Positions 16,774 to 26,100 are shown, counted from the first letter of the stretch. The stretch is DNA of 49,260 nucleotides from a bacterium (GCA_009918675.1 RGDM01000021.1:1-49260); one strand, 5' to 3'. The notes: generated by a model not told the origin, from the sequence alone. A program made the numbers and translations.

Positions 16774-17781
16774 CTAAAGTTTCAGTAGTTCATGAGATAA
16801 GTCGCAAAGATATGCGCGCGGGATGTGTTTTAGAAAACCCCGTGCGATTTCTTTTATACTTCTCTGAGAAATAGGCCGGTTGATTTGCTTCGCGGAGGAG
16901 AGTTCGCTGCCTTGTTCAAATTCGCTTGTCGCGTAAGCCGAATTCAATGCAAATTTTGAGAACAATGGGATTATTGAACCGAAGCGTCGAGCAAGATTTT
17001 GAGTCAATTGTTCATCGGATGCCGTGAACGGCAAGGCGGGAATTGGGTCATTCTCTTGATTGACGATTTGCAAGCGCGATTGAAGTTGATTTTTTGCATT
17101 CTCCACAAATCTTTCGTCACCAACTTGAGGCGCTCCGAATGACCAGATCGAGTGGACAGGAAAATTTAATTTTTCAAGACGCAAGGCGGTTAAAAGTGCA
17201 ATGGCTCCGCCGAGGCTGTGTCCAGTGACGATCAGGGCTTTGTTTTTAGCTTTGGCAGTTAAGGCTGCTTTTTGGGCGTGTGGAAAAAGCGTATGAGCTG
17301 CTGAATTGAACCCTCGATGAACTCGACCCTGACTACCGCTGGAGTTGTCCGCTTGTTCTAATTGGACATCGACATCTGTCAACAGATCGAGTGGCTCTTG
17401 AGTTCCACGAATTGCAAGCAAAATGAATTCTTCGTGTTCAGCCCAGAATCCATTCGTGCTTGTTTCAGGAATATTGAAAATGTGAATTTCTTTGAAGCCC
17501 CACCGACTGGAGATTTTTTCCCGTTTTCCGGGCCAGAAACTGTATGCCAGAAAGCTCGCGGACATAAGCATATACGCGTTGTCTGGGGTGCGTCGGGAGA
17601 GAAGGTTAAAGGTTCTCTCAACTTCAGATCTAACGCAGGGTAAATCTTCCTTTGAGAACGCAGCAGATGTCCATGCGTGAGGTTTGTTGTCGAGCGGTGC
17701 AGAGCTTATTTTCATTTGAAAGAGACTTGCGCAGAGTGTGCATGCGGTGAGTATTTTGTGTTTTTGTACCCATCGGTTCAT
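16774..17781 (-). CDS. Secreted class 3 lipase (alpha/beta hydrolase)
   Basis: 335 residues. A hydrophobic signal segment (ILTACTLCASLFQM, residues 10-23) directs export. The lipase class 3 pattern is complete enough to name: the oxyanion strand LLAIRGTQEPLDLLTDVD, the nucleophile elbow VTGHSLGGAIALL (Ser189), SFGAPQVGDERF, and the acid residue in NQENDPIPALPF (Asp245). The catalytic His is probably in the C-terminal region (LKHIPRAYLC). The start at 17781 is favoured by AGGGAGC 8-9 bases upstream and by the signal peptide; the frame extends 16 codons further. The enzyme likely hydrolyses acylglycerols or phospholipids outside the cytoplasm. It has a divergent homologue at 47690-48781 sharing the RGTQ-x-PLD motif. 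Confidence 0.85.
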   Translation of the reverse strand: MNRWVQKHKILTACTLCASLFQMKISSAPLDNKPHAWTSAAFSKEDLPCVRSEVERTFNLLSRRTPDNAYMLMSASFLAYSFWPGKREKISSRWGFKEIHIFNIPETSTNGFWAEHEEFILLAIRGTQEPLDLLTDVDVQLEQADNSSGSQGRVHRGFNSAAHTLFPHAQKAALTAKAKNKALIVTGHSLGGAIALLTALRLEKLNFPVHSIWSFGAPQVGDERFVENAKNQLQSRLQIVNQENDPIPALPFTASDEQLTQNLARRFGSIIPLFSKFALNSAYATSEFEQGSELSSAKQINRPISQRSIKEIARGFLKHIPRAYLCDLSHELLKL

Positions 17782-18007
17782 CGCAGCGTGCTCCCTGATG
17801 CTGCTCGACAAAAAAACAAAGCGTTGCACTCGTCAATATCCAACTGAAGCTCAATAGGTTTTATTGTAGATGTGATGCAACTACTGAATAAAAATTGAAC
17901 AGCGCTTGATATTTTAAATTATTGAAATATCTTGTTTTTTTGTTGGCTCGGAGTTTGCTAACTCAAGCCGCAAACTCGCGGCGAGGCCGTCGTGTTGGAG
18001 GATGATT

Positions 18008-19078
18008 ATGATGGGCCATGGACAGAATCGGAAATCGAGGACAATCAAAAATTTTGCTGCAGCTGGGCTTTGTGCGCTGACGGTCATGATTGCCTGCGAA
18101 AGGATTCAGAGCAATGACTCGACGGCTCAGTCACTTGCTTCAGCAGGAATGTCTGAGGCAGAGATTGAGGCCGCGCTGAAGGCGAACATTGCCGTCCGTC
18201 TTAACTTAACGACCAATCGCGCGACTCTCTACCGGAGCGGTGTGGCACTGCAACAATGGAACATAGCAACTGCCGATGTGTCGGGAATCTATCATTCTGG
18301 GCAGGCCAAAATAACCCCGGAAGGAATCTACTCGATCGAAGATATGGAGCATTGTCCGGTTTGGCGTCCTGAGAAACCCACAAACCCTGCAACCGGTACT
18401 GCTGCAAAGACAGAAGAAGAACGCTGGCAAATCTTCAACTCACAACCCGAAATATATGGACCCTGTGGAGCTCAAAATCCACTTGGTAAGTATGTGTTTT
18501 GGTTCCACGGCCCGTACGGCATGCATGGAAACTCGGCGGAAGATATTCTGCGCCTAGAGGATCCGGAAGAGCGACGCGTGTCTGGTGGGTGTGTGCGCAA
18601 TCCAAATTCTAAGATTAAGGAAATTTTTCATCTTGCACTTGATACCTTTCCAGAGCTTGCGACGTTCAAGAGCGATGTGCTCGCAATGGAAGGTCAAACA
18701 ACTCAAATAAAGCAGACAATCGCAAATTCAGCTCGTGCTATCGACATGCGCGTGATTGTTGGTCGATGGGTGCAAGATCCATTGGTATCAGATTCCAACT
18801 CTCCCCAGCCGATGCCAACACTTCCTCCAACTCCCACGCCAACGCCCATTCCGGAGCCAGTTGGTCCGGCTAAGTTGTGTAAGGCTGTCGCTGTTGATCC
18901 TGTTTCAGGAGTTGCGCCAATCCACATTACATTGCCAGCGACTGCGCAGAATATCTCTGCTTATTATCGCCTCAATGATCCCATTCGTGTTTTTGGATCA
19001 ATTCCGGGAACCGATTTTTATCGAACAGGTCGGGGTTATATTGAAAGTAAATATCTTGGTCAGTGTTCGAATTATTAA
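18008..19078 (+). CDS. L,D-transpeptidase (YkuD family) lipoprotein
   Basis: 356 residues. The N-terminal hydrophobic stretch ends in VMIAC, a plausible lipobox. The YkuD domain covers roughly residues 60-245: it starts AVRLNLTTNRATLYRSG and carries the catalytic His in FWFHGPYGMHGN and the nucleophile in VSGGCVRN. These enzymes make 3-3 peptidoglycan cross-links or attach proteins to the wall. A Pro/Thr linker (TLPPTPTPTPIPEPV) joins it to a C-terminal ~65-residue domain that looks like a small SH3-type wall-binding module (LCKAVAVDP to LGQC). GGAGG at 17997-18001 best fits ATG 18008; ATGs at 18002 and 18011 are alternatives. It is divergent from the lipase and followed by a strong terminator. 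Confidence 0.87.
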   Translation: MMGHGQNRKSRTIKNFAAAGLCALTVMIACERIQSNDSTAQSLASAGMSEAEIEAALKANIAVRLNLTTNRATLYRSGVALQQWNIATADVSGIYHSGQAKITPEGIYSIEDMEHCPVWRPEKPTNPATGTAAKTEEERWQIFNSQPEIYGPCGAQNPLGKYVFWFHGPYGMHGNSAEDILRLEDPEERRVSGGCVRNPNSKIKEIFHLALDTFPELATFKSDVLAMEGQTTQIKQTIANSARAIDMRVIVGRWVQDPLVSDSNSPQPMPTLPPTPTPTPIPEPVGPAKLCKAVAVDPVSGVAPIHITLPATAQNISAYYRLNDPIRVFGSIPGTDFYRTGRGYIESKYLGQCSNY

Positions 19079-19104
19079 ATCATAAAAAATATCTTGAAAA
19101 TACG

Positions 19105-19133
19105 AAAGGCGGAGCGCGAGCTCCGCCTTTTTT
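19105..19133 (+). terminator. Intrinsic terminator after the L,D-transpeptidase gene
   Basis: Perfect 11-bp stem AAAGGCGGAGC / GCTCCGCCTTT closed by a GCGA (GNRA) tetraloop, followed by T residues. It sits 27 bases after the stop codon. Confidence 0.95.
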
Positions 19134-19201
19134 GCATCGGCAAGGAAGAAAAATTGAATCAGCAAACGACACATCCGTAATGCTGATCTCTTGAAAAAAA
19201 A

Positions 19202-19954
19202 TTACTGTTTGGAAGCGAAAATAGATTCCATTTCTTTGCGTATCAGGGCCATGTTTTGTGCTCGAATTTCCGCAGGAACTTGATAGGGATTCCGGAAATA
19301 GCTGGTTTCGTCTAATTCGCTGCGAACAAATTTAGTTTGGTAAGTCAGACTCGCTGGATTGTTGTCGTCTGTGGTCATGTATTGTTTCAAAATATTGGGC
19401 GAGATGAAATCGCGGATCGAATTGATGTCGTGGTCCATGTAAAGTTTGCCACCATCTTTCGCGCGAGTGAATCCACGAACGACGTAGTCGCAAACAACAA
19501 CGTCGCTTTCAAATGCTTTGAACATGAAATCGAGAGCGAACAAAGGGCTGATGCTGCCGCAGGTGGCGATATCGATGTCGACACGGAATGAGCAGATGCC
19601 GTTAGGATCGAGGCTGTCGGGATAAGTATGTGCACAAATGTGGCTTTTATCGAGATGAATATTAACAGTGCTTTGAGCCATCAGATTTGCATGCTCGCCC
19701 GCTTTCGCATCACTCATCAAAAGGACAACGCTTGCGCCCCATGGGTCAAAATCCTTGCTCGAAACATTCAGCACGGTTGCATCCATGATTTCAGCGATTC
19801 GAATTAACATGGCTTCGATTTGTTTAGCGCTGTAGCGCTCGTCGATATACCGAATATAAGACGCACGTTCTTCTTCGTTGGTGGCCACGGCAAAATCGTA
19901 CAGGTTGAAACTGAGGGCTTTTGTCAGGTTGTTGAACCCAAGAATTTGCGACAT
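19202..19954 (-). CDS. speD: S-adenosylmethionine decarboxylase proenzyme
   Basis: 250 residues, closely resembling the E. coli-type SpeD (class 1A): FNNLTKALSFNLYDF at the N-terminus, ISPLFALDFMFKAFESDVVVCDYVVRGFTR and a conserved DHDINSIRDF segment. The self-cleavage site is in LDKSHICAHTYPD; Ser104 becomes the pyruvoyl cofactor. The enzyme makes decarboxylated SAM, the aminopropyl donor for spermidine. The ATG at 19954 aligns with the family N-terminus; the frame is open 18 codons further but without support. It stands alone, divergent from the DHH gene, with no speE or other polyamine gene in view apart from the possible precursor link through ornithine (rocD). Confidence 0.95.
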   Translation of the reverse strand: MSQILGFNNLTKALSFNLYDFAVATNEEERASYIRYIDERYSAKQIEAMLIRIAEIMDATVLNVSSKDFDPWGASVVLLMSDAKAGEHANLMAQSTVNIHLDKSHICAHTYPDSLDPNGICSFRVDIDIATCGSISPLFALDFMFKAFESDVVVCDYVVRGFTRAKDGGKLYMDHDINSIRDFISPNILKQYMTTDDNNPASLTYQTKFVRSELDETSYFRNPYQVPAEIRAQNMALIRKEMESIFASKQ

Positions 19955-20102
19955 TTGTGAGGTCCCAAAGAAAAAAGTTTGAACAATTCGAGCCCTTCGG
20001 GAGGACACGACCGGAGGCCGTGTGGTACCTCAGGAGGCTATTGGGTTCAATAGCTTTGTGATAAGCTCTAAGCTGACACAGTTCTTGTCCACAAAGGGTT
20101 TA

Positions 20103-21533
20103 ATGAACATGGAAGTCGATTCCAGTCTGTTTTTGGTGCTGACCGATGACGCCGAATTGGTGTCGACCCTTGTGCATGTGCAGCCGCGGGGGATGGTGGT
20201 TCGCGTCTGGTGTCCATCCAAGTCATCAGATTTACAGGATGAAATTACCGAAGCCTGCGAAGCCATTGGTGGTAGTTCATTGCTTGCCAAAGGTGATCTT
20301 GGCAAGGCTGCGTTTTATAAGCAGTGGTCGGACTATGACCCCATTTGTGTAGTTTTAGCTTTTCGTGATTCTGATGAACATCGAATGGCTCGCCGCCTCA
20401 TTTTGGACGAGCTGCCTGGCGCTATTATTCTCTCATTGAAACATGGGCATCCGGAAGAAAGTCCGCGTCAGCTTGCGGGTGGTCGTGAGTTGATTCTGAC
20501 TTGGGCCGAACTTTTGAGTCGTCCGGTTGGTGCAGAATTACGCCATATTCAGACAACCCACCTGGTTAAGGCGGTGCGTTCGGTTCTGGGTGAGGGCGAT
20601 AGAATTGCGTTGTTGCTGCAGCCCGACCCAGACCCTGATGGGTTGGCCTCCGCATTGGCATTGCGGACGATTCTTGGGCGAAACAAGGTATCCACTCCGA
20701 TTGTCAGCTTTGGCAAAGTGACGAGACCTGAGAATTTGGCAATGATGAGGCTTTTGGATATCGAAGTCGTTACAATCACTCCAAACGAACTCGCCGAGTT
20801 TGATCGGGTCGCGATGCTCGACACGCAACCTTCGCATTTTAGCGTTCCATTAAAGCGTGTGGATGCGATCATCGATCACCACCCCTCAAATCAGGCATAT
20901 TCGCACATTCCGTTTGTCGATATACGCCACCAATATGGCGCAACATCCACAATTCTCACGGAATATTTGCGGGCAGCAGCTTGTTCTATTGGGCAACGGC
21001 TTGCAACTGCATTGTTATATGGCATAAAGGCAGATACGCTCCTGTTAAACCGTGAAGTGATTGATGCAGACCTCGATGCTTTCGTCTCGTTGTACCCAAG
21101 CATCAATTACAACCTTCTGCGGCGAATCGAAAAGCCTGAGCTGCCGATGCGGTTTGCCCCGGTGCTGGCTGATGCTCTGCGTCAGATGGTGTGTGAGTCG
21201 GGAGTGGTTGTCAGTTGTCTCGGACAGGTTGAGCGGGAAGATTTGATACCTCAAGTCGCAGATTTCCTGCTTCAGTTTGAGGATGTCGAGTGGGTTGTTT
21301 GCGTCGGTTTGTTTGATGGCAATGTGGTGATGAGCGTTCGTAATGTTGGTTACGTTAAGAATGCCGGAGACGTGGTTAAGCGTGTGATTAATGGTTGGGG
21401 ATTGGGCGGAGGTCATCGAACAATGGCTAAAGCAATCTTCCCCCAAAGTGAATGGAAAAATCGCTACGGCAGCTTAACTTCCCAGGCGATTCGAGATGTG
21501 GTGTTGAGTCTGTTTCTTCAGGAGGCCGTGTGA
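20103..21533 (+). CDS. DHH-family phosphoesterase with an N-terminal Rossmann-like domain
   Basis: 476 residues. The first ~150 form a TrkA/RCK-like nucleotide-binding fold (SSLFLVLTDDAELV, DYDPICVVLAFRDSDEHRMA). The DHH phosphoesterase domain follows with LLQPDPDPDGLASALA near residue 174, the metal-binding Asp of MLDTQPSH near 239, and IDHHPSN near 258. The DHHA1 substrate domain ends with WGLGGGHRTMAKAIF. The family includes oligoribonucleases (NrnA) and cyclic-dinucleotide phosphodiesterases, so it probably cleaves short RNAs or signalling nucleotides; which one cannot be told from sequence alone. The start is taken as ATG 20103 after AAAGGG; ATG 20109 is equally possible. The stop overlaps the start of the next gene (TGATG), so the two are translationally coupled. 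Confidence 0.85.
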   Translation: MNMEVDSSLFLVLTDDAELVSTLVHVQPRGMVVRVWCPSKSSDLQDEITEACEAIGGSSLLAKGDLGKAAFYKQWSDYDPICVVLAFRDSDEHRMARRLILDELPGAIILSLKHGHPEESPRQLAGGRELILTWAELLSRPVGAELRHIQTTHLVKAVRSVLGEGDRIALLLQPDPDPDGLASALALRTILGRNKVSTPIVSFGKVTRPENLAMMRLLDIEVVTITPNELAEFDRVAMLDTQPSHFSVPLKRVDAIIDHHPSNQAYSHIPFVDIRHQYGATSTILTEYLRAAACSIGQRLATALLYGIKADTLLLNREVIDADLDAFVSLYPSINYNLLRRIEKPELPMRFAPVLADALRQMVCESGVVVSCLGQVEREDLIPQVADFLLQFEDVEWVVCVGLFDGNVVMSVRNVGYVKNAGDVVKRVINGWGLGGGHRTMAKAIFPQSEWKNRYGSLTSQAIRDVVLSLFLQEAV

Positions 21534-22456
21534 TGCATCCATCGGACAAAGGACAATCAAAAGACAAGGCAACTTCGACGTTGCCACGTTCATCTCCTTT
21601 GCGCCGACGTTTGACATCGCGTTTGCAGCCTCTTCATGGCGGCATGGGGTTTGGAGCTGGAGAAATCCGTGAACGAGCTATGGTTGTTGCGCGTCAAGCG
21701 TCGCAGCGTGGTTCGAGCAGAACTGCAAATACGCCACAGCGCCCTGTTTTTGGACCAACCGGGCAGGGGCTGCAATTCACCGAAGAAAAGACGGTTCTGC
21801 GCGAGCTTGAGCAAATTCCATTTTTGCTCGATGACGAAGTTTCCGACGAACCAAGCCAGCGCAGGAGTTCAATCGATCAAAGTGTTCGAAAGGCAGCTGC
21901 TCAATCTCCGCTGCGTGCAAATCCGCCTGTTGTGGGCGGGACAAATTCGCAAGTGCCATCAATCAAGTCTTTTATAGCCGCGCCGAAACGGGCTCACGCT
22001 CCGACGCGTTTTCAGAGCCTTGCGGCTTGGTTTTTCGATACTCTCGTGGTGTTGGCATGCTTGGTATTTGCATTCACTCTATCTGCGAGTGTTCCGACTG
22101 TTTCGTTGCTTGCTCATAAATTTCCTGCACTGGCAAAATATGCGCAGACGGAGGCTGTTCAGGCAGGTTCATTGGGCTGGCTATTCTTGATGGCCCAAAC
22201 ACTCGCGAGCGCTTCGCTGATACTATTTGCCGTTCAAGCGTTCTCAGGTTTTCTTCTTTCTGCCTCTATCGGTCGAGCGATAGCTAACGTCCGCATGGAA
22301 AGTTACCGAGCTCCTTTTGCACGTGCGTTCAAAATTGGCTTTGCTGAAATGCTTCAATGGCCTCTTGCTTTTGGTCTGTTGAATGCGGTTGTGTCGCCGG
22401 AACATAATTTCTTCGTGCGCTCGCTGCGTTGGGTGCGTGCGAGTTCCGAAGAGTAA
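21533..22456 (+). CDS. RDD-like membrane protein with a long disordered N-terminus
   Basis: 307 residues. The first ~150 are polar and low in complexity (Ser/Arg/Pro/Gln) and probably disordered in the cytoplasm. The C-terminal half has three or four membrane segments: SLAAWFFDTLVVLACLVFAFTLS, LGWLFLMAQTLASASLILFAVQAF and MLQWPLAFGLLNAVV. The pattern of R-x-AAWFFD at the first helix and SIGRAIANVRM after the later helix resembles RDD-domain proteins, whose function is mostly unknown (transport or assembly roles have been proposed). The ATG shares one base with the stop of the DHH phosphoesterase gene (TGATG), and GGAGG lies just upstream inside that gene. Confidence 0.65.
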   Translation: MHPSDKGQSKDKATSTLPRSSPLRRRLTSRLQPLHGGMGFGAGEIRERAMVVARQASQRGSSRTANTPQRPVFGPTGQGLQFTEEKTVLRELEQIPFLLDDEVSDEPSQRRSSIDQSVRKAAAQSPLRANPPVVGGTNSQVPSIKSFIAAPKRAHAPTRFQSLAAWFFDTLVVLACLVFAFTLSASVPTVSLLAHKFPALAKYAQTEAVQAGSLGWLFLMAQTLASASLILFAVQAFSGFLLSASIGRAIANVRMESYRAPFARAFKIGFAEMLQWPLAFGLLNAVVSPEHNFFVRSLRWVRASSEE

Positions 22457-22610
22457 ATTCAACTTATTCGCTAAATTCGCATATGACCTTTTAATTCCTA
22501 TTCCCACGCCTTGTCATGCTTCTGAGCTGTGCTAATTGGAAGCCAGTCTTTGAATGTGTTTGGAATCGTCTGGGTTATTCATGGGAAGTCCTTTTAGGAG
22601 GGGTCGATCT

Positions 22611-24812
22611 ATGGCTACTGGCAAAACCGTTGCTCACGTTCCTGTTGTTCGTACGATTGAGCGTCCGCGGAATGTGGATGGCACGTTGGCAAGAGTTCCT
22701 GATTTCTTCGGAACGAACGTTTTTGATCTGCGCGCGATGGCAAAAAAATTGAGTTCACACGATCTCGACACCATTGGCAAAGTCATGAAATTGGGCGGAA
22801 AGATTGATGCGACTCTGGCTGAGCGGGTTGCTTCAGCGGCCCGCGAATGGGCCATTGAGAAGGGTGCAACTCACTACTGCCACTGGTTCCAACCACAAAC
22901 TGGAACGACTGCGGAAAAACACGACGCGTTTCTGTGGCTCGATAAAAATGGCCATCCGATCGAAAGATTTACCGGTAAAGAGCTTTTGCAAAGCGAACCT
23001 GACGCCTCAAGTTTTCCATCGGGTGGGATGCGTTCGACGTTTGAAGCACGTGGCTATACGAGCTGGGACCCAAGCAGCCCGATGTTTATGATGGAGACGG
23101 AAAACGGCCGCACGCTGTATATTCCCTCAGTCTTTATTAGCTATCACGGCGATGCACTTGATTTTAAAACTCCCCTTTTGCGCTCGAATGATTCCTTGAA
23201 CAAAGAAGCGGTGAAGACTCTCCACCTGTTGGGCGAAAAGAGTGTGACCAACGTTATTACGACTGTTGGTGCAGAGCAGGAATTTTTCGTTGTTTCGCGT
23301 GATCAGGCGATGGCTCGTCCTGACTTGCGTTTGTCTGGCCGCACTGTTTTTGGCAAACGCCCTGCGAAAGGCCAGGAACTCGAAGATCACTACTTTGGCC
23401 ATATTCCAACACGTGTCCACGCATTTATCAATGAGCTTGAGATTGAACTCTATAAGGTCGGCGTGCCAATTAAGACTCGTCACAACGAAGTCGCTCCAGG
23501 ACAATTCGAAGTCGCGCCAATCTTTGAAGGTTCAAATATAGCCTCCGACCACAACGCGCTGCTGATGAAGGTGATGCGCACTGTTGGCGCACGTCATAAC
23601 TTCTCAGTTCTTCTGCATGAGAAGCCTTTTGCTGGTGTCAACGGCAGTGGCAAGCACGTAAACTGGTCTATGTCTGATTCGACTGGTCGTAATCTGCTCG
23701 ATCCAGGAAGCACGCCTCATCAAAATTTGGTCTTCTTGACCTTCCTTTGCGGGGTGATGCAAGGAATTTACGACCACTCTGATGTCCTGCGTGCATCGGT
23801 TGCTTCAACAGGAAATGATCATCGCCTGGGTGCTAATGAGGCTCCTCCCGCAATTATCAGCTGTTTCTTGGGCGACACTCTCGATCAAATTCTTAATGCC
23901 ATTGAAGCGGGTAAAGCTGATAACGTTTCGGCTGAGAAGGCATTGCTTGATTTGGGAGTTAACCACCTGCAGCACGTTGCTCTTGATAACACGGACCGCA
24001 ACAGAACGTCTCCATTTGCCTTCACAGGCAACAAGTTTGAATTCCGTGCAGTGGGTTCAAGCGCTCCCGTGAGCTTCCCAACCGCAATTCTAAATGCCGC
24101 AGTCACTTCTGGTTTAACGAAGGTGAATGCCAAGCTTGCTGCACGTTCAAAAGGCGGTGCGGTGAGTCCTGAAAGCGTGTTCGAGGTCTTGCGTGAAGTC
24201 ATTCGTGACACCCGTAACATCCGCTTCGAGGGCAACGGATATTCGCAAGAATGGCGTGATGAGGCCGCGCGTCGCGGCCTCGGGAACCTTCCAGATACTC
24301 CGTCCGCATTGGGCGTCTGGACGACACCTGCTAAAACTGCGTTCCTTGTTGAAACAGGAACTCTGACTGCTACGGATTTGGAAAGTCGAGCTGCAATTCA
24401 ATGGGAGCGTTATATTAAGCAACGCTTAATTGAAGTGAATGCAGCGATAGAAATGGCGCAAACTGGAATTCTTCCAACCACTTTGTCGTATTTGGCGGAT
24501 TTGGTTGAATTGGGCGAGGCATCTGCGCGTCTACATATCTCGACACCTGCGCAAAAACTTGCTGGGGAATTGGGTCAGTTCGCAGTTCGTTTCGAAACAG
24601 CTTTGTCTGCGCTGCGCTCGGGGCTCGAGCGTGTGACAGCTGGCGATGCTTTTGAGCATGCTGAGTTGGCGAATACGGCGAAGGCCATTGCGTCGCAATT
24701 GCTTCCCAAATTGGAAGAGCTGCGTGCAACCGCTGATCAGATTGAATCGATTGTTCCAGCTTCGAAATGGCCGTTCCCAACCTACCAAGACATGCTGTTC
24801 CCAGCCGACTGA
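22611..24812 (+). CDS. glnN: Glutamine synthetase, type III
   Basis: 733 residues, the length typical of GSIII (GSI has ~470). The start at 22611 follows AGGAGG with good spacing. Signature segments: KGATHYCHWFQPQTG, HDAFLWLDKNGHP, the Glu-bearing TVGAEQEFFVV, TRHNEVAPGQFEVAP, the catalytic-region VNGSGKHVNWSMSD, and ASTGNDHRLGANEAPPAIIS. It condenses glutamate and ammonia with ATP to give glutamine and forms a dodecamer of stacked hexameric rings. It is monocistronic; the 154 bases upstream show no clear PII, NtrC or riboswitch signal. No other nitrogen gene is adjacent. Confidence 0.96.
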   Translation: MATGKTVAHVPVVRTIERPRNVDGTLARVPDFFGTNVFDLRAMAKKLSSHDLDTIGKVMKLGGKIDATLAERVASAAREWAIEKGATHYCHWFQPQTGTTAEKHDAFLWLDKNGHPIERFTGKELLQSEPDASSFPSGGMRSTFEARGYTSWDPSSPMFMMETENGRTLYIPSVFISYHGDALDFKTPLLRSNDSLNKEAVKTLHLLGEKSVTNVITTVGAEQEFFVVSRDQAMARPDLRLSGRTVFGKRPAKGQELEDHYFGHIPTRVHAFINELEIELYKVGVPIKTRHNEVAPGQFEVAPIFEGSNIASDHNALLMKVMRTVGARHNFSVLLHEKPFAGVNGSGKHVNWSMSDSTGRNLLDPGSTPHQNLVFLTFLCGVMQGIYDHSDVLRASVASTGNDHRLGANEAPPAIISCFLGDTLDQILNAIEAGKADNVSAEKALLDLGVNHLQHVALDNTDRNRTSPFAFTGNKFEFRAVGSSAPVSFPTAILNAAVTSGLTKVNAKLAARSKGGAVSPESVFEVLREVIRDTRNIRFEGNGYSQEWRDEAARRGLGNLPDTPSALGVWTTPAKTAFLVETGTLTATDLESRAAIQWERYIKQRLIEVNAAIEMAQTGILPTTLSYLADLVELGEASARLHISTPAQKLAGELGQFAVRFETALSALRSGLERVTAGDAFEHAELANTAKAIASQLLPKLEELRATADQIESIVPASKWPFPTYQDMLFPAD

Positions 24813-24824
24813 GATTTCATTTGT

Positions 24825-24860
24825 GACGAAATCCGGATCACCAATGTTCCGGATTTCGTC
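24825..24860. terminator. Inverted repeat between glnN and the FHA operon
   Basis: Perfect 13-bp inverted repeat GACGAAATCCGGA (24825-24837) / TCCGGATTTCGTC (24848-24860) with a 10-base loop. It starts 12 bases after the glnN stop and overlaps the last codons and stop of the opposite-strand FHA-transglycosylase gene. There is no T-tract on either side, so it may block readthrough between convergent genes or protect 3' ends rather than act as a full intrinsic terminator. Confidence 0.65.
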
Positions 24861-26100
24861 CAATGATAATTGCCGCCAGAACCTTAGGAACATAATCGAG
24901 TGTTTCTTTAGGGAGCCCTTCGCGAAGGTGCCAGAAGTCGACTTGTTTTGCGTTCTTAATGCTCTCGCTTATTTCCTGGCGTTTGATGCGATTTTGCCCT
25001 GCGTTATAGGCAGCCAATGCTAACAAGTAATGCCTATTGCCAAACTGTTGCAAAAGAGAATTAAGGTAACGAGCTGCTGCGTGAGTGCTTGGCTCTAGAA
25101 TTCGCCGCGCATCTTTTCCATCGCCTGTGAGAGGGTCTAATCCATACTCACTCGCGGTGCTCGAAATAAATTGCCAAATCCCAACTGCACCTGCTTGACT
25201 TGTGGCTTGCGGATCGAAGGCTGATTCAACCCAAGCAATGTAACCTAATTCCGGTGGCAGTCCGTGGATTTGTAGAATTCTTTGCATTTTTTCCCAGACA
25301 AAATCACGTTTTCTGAGAAGTTCTTGGTGGCGATTGTTTTTTGTGTAGAACTTTATCCAGTGATCAACTTCTTTGACAAATTGTGGATCCATAATCGAGG
25401 GAGGTACTTCGCCAAACCGTTGCGAAATATTAACTATTTCATCCCAAATAAAGTCATTTGCAACCAGCGGGACATCGGTGTTTTTTCCTTCGTTTGTAGT
25501 TTTGGTTTCAATTGCTTCGAGAATTTTCTCTGAAGGAAAGTCTTTTTCGATCTTAAGAGCAGGTGTGACATCTCGCAAATTGACCGGGATTGTTCTTGCG
25601 AATACGTGATTGGGGGCATCAAATGCTTGCCACAAGCTAAAACAGATCCCGCCGATGCAGAATCCACCCACAGTGAACCAAAGCGGAGCGGTCATACGAA
25701 TGGAATTGGCCTTGTACGGGGTTGAGCGCGGAATAAGATCAAAGCCAGCAGACATCCCCGGTGGTAGACTTGATTCCAGGGTCTCCCAGGGCTGCATAAT
25801 GCATTGAGTGTTTAATCCAAGCTGTAAAACATCACCCGCACGGAGGCGGCCGCGCTGTTTTATTTTCTTAAAGTTTATTGAACTGCCATTCGTGCTGCCC
25901 AGGTCCATAATTTCGATATTGCCGTTTTCGCTCACACGGAGGCATGCATGGCGTCTGCTTACAGTTGGATCTCCGTCGATACGAATGTCGGATTCGGCCT
26001 GCGAACCAAGGACATAAGCTTCACCTGGCAACAGTGTGAATTGGCGCGATGTCATTGGACCAGAAGTAAATTTCAGAAGAAATGGTTGATTCGATTTCAT
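24838..26100 (-). CDS. FHA - transmembrane - lytic transglycosylase (SLT) fusion protein
   Basis: 420 residues. Residues ~5-105 are an FHA domain with SRRH (Ser48, His51) and STNGS (Asn71), although the usual GR Arg is Ser here (LGSQ). A single membrane helix lies at ~138-157 (TAPLWFTVGGFCIGGICFSL). A ~100-residue linker follows, then an MltD/Slt-type transglycosylase domain (~266-420) with catalytic Glu292 in AWVESAFDP, GAVGIWQFISSTA and LALAAYNAGQNRI. Expected topology: FHA in the cytoplasm, muramidase domain in the periplasm, where it would cleave the MurNAc-GlcNAc bond with 1,6-anhydro product. Fusing an FHA to an SLT domain is unusual. It is the last gene of a three-gene FHA operon, its ATG overlapping the preceding stop (ATGA at 26097-26100). 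It probably opens the wall locally for an envelope-spanning machine (inference). Confidence 0.88.
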   Translation of the reverse strand: MKSNQPFLLKFTSGPMTSRQFTLLPGEAYVLGSQAESDIRIDGDPTVSRRHACLRVSENGNIEIMDLGSTNGSSINFKKIKQRGRLRAGDVLQLGLNTQCIMQPWETLESSLPPGMSAGFDLIPRSTPYKANSIRMTAPLWFTVGGFCIGGICFSLWQAFDAPNHVFARTIPVNLRDVTPALKIEKDFPSEKILEAIETKTTNEGKNTDVPLVANDFIWDEIVNISQRFGEVPPSIMDPQFVKEVDHWIKFYTKNNRHQELLRKRDFVWEKMQRILQIHGLPPELGYIAWVESAFDPQATSQAGAVGIWQFISSTASEYGLDPLTGDGKDARRILEPSTHAAARYLNSLLQQFGNRHYLLALAAYNAGQNRIKRQEISESIKNAKQVDFWHLREGLPKETLDYVPKVLAAIIIGRNPEHW

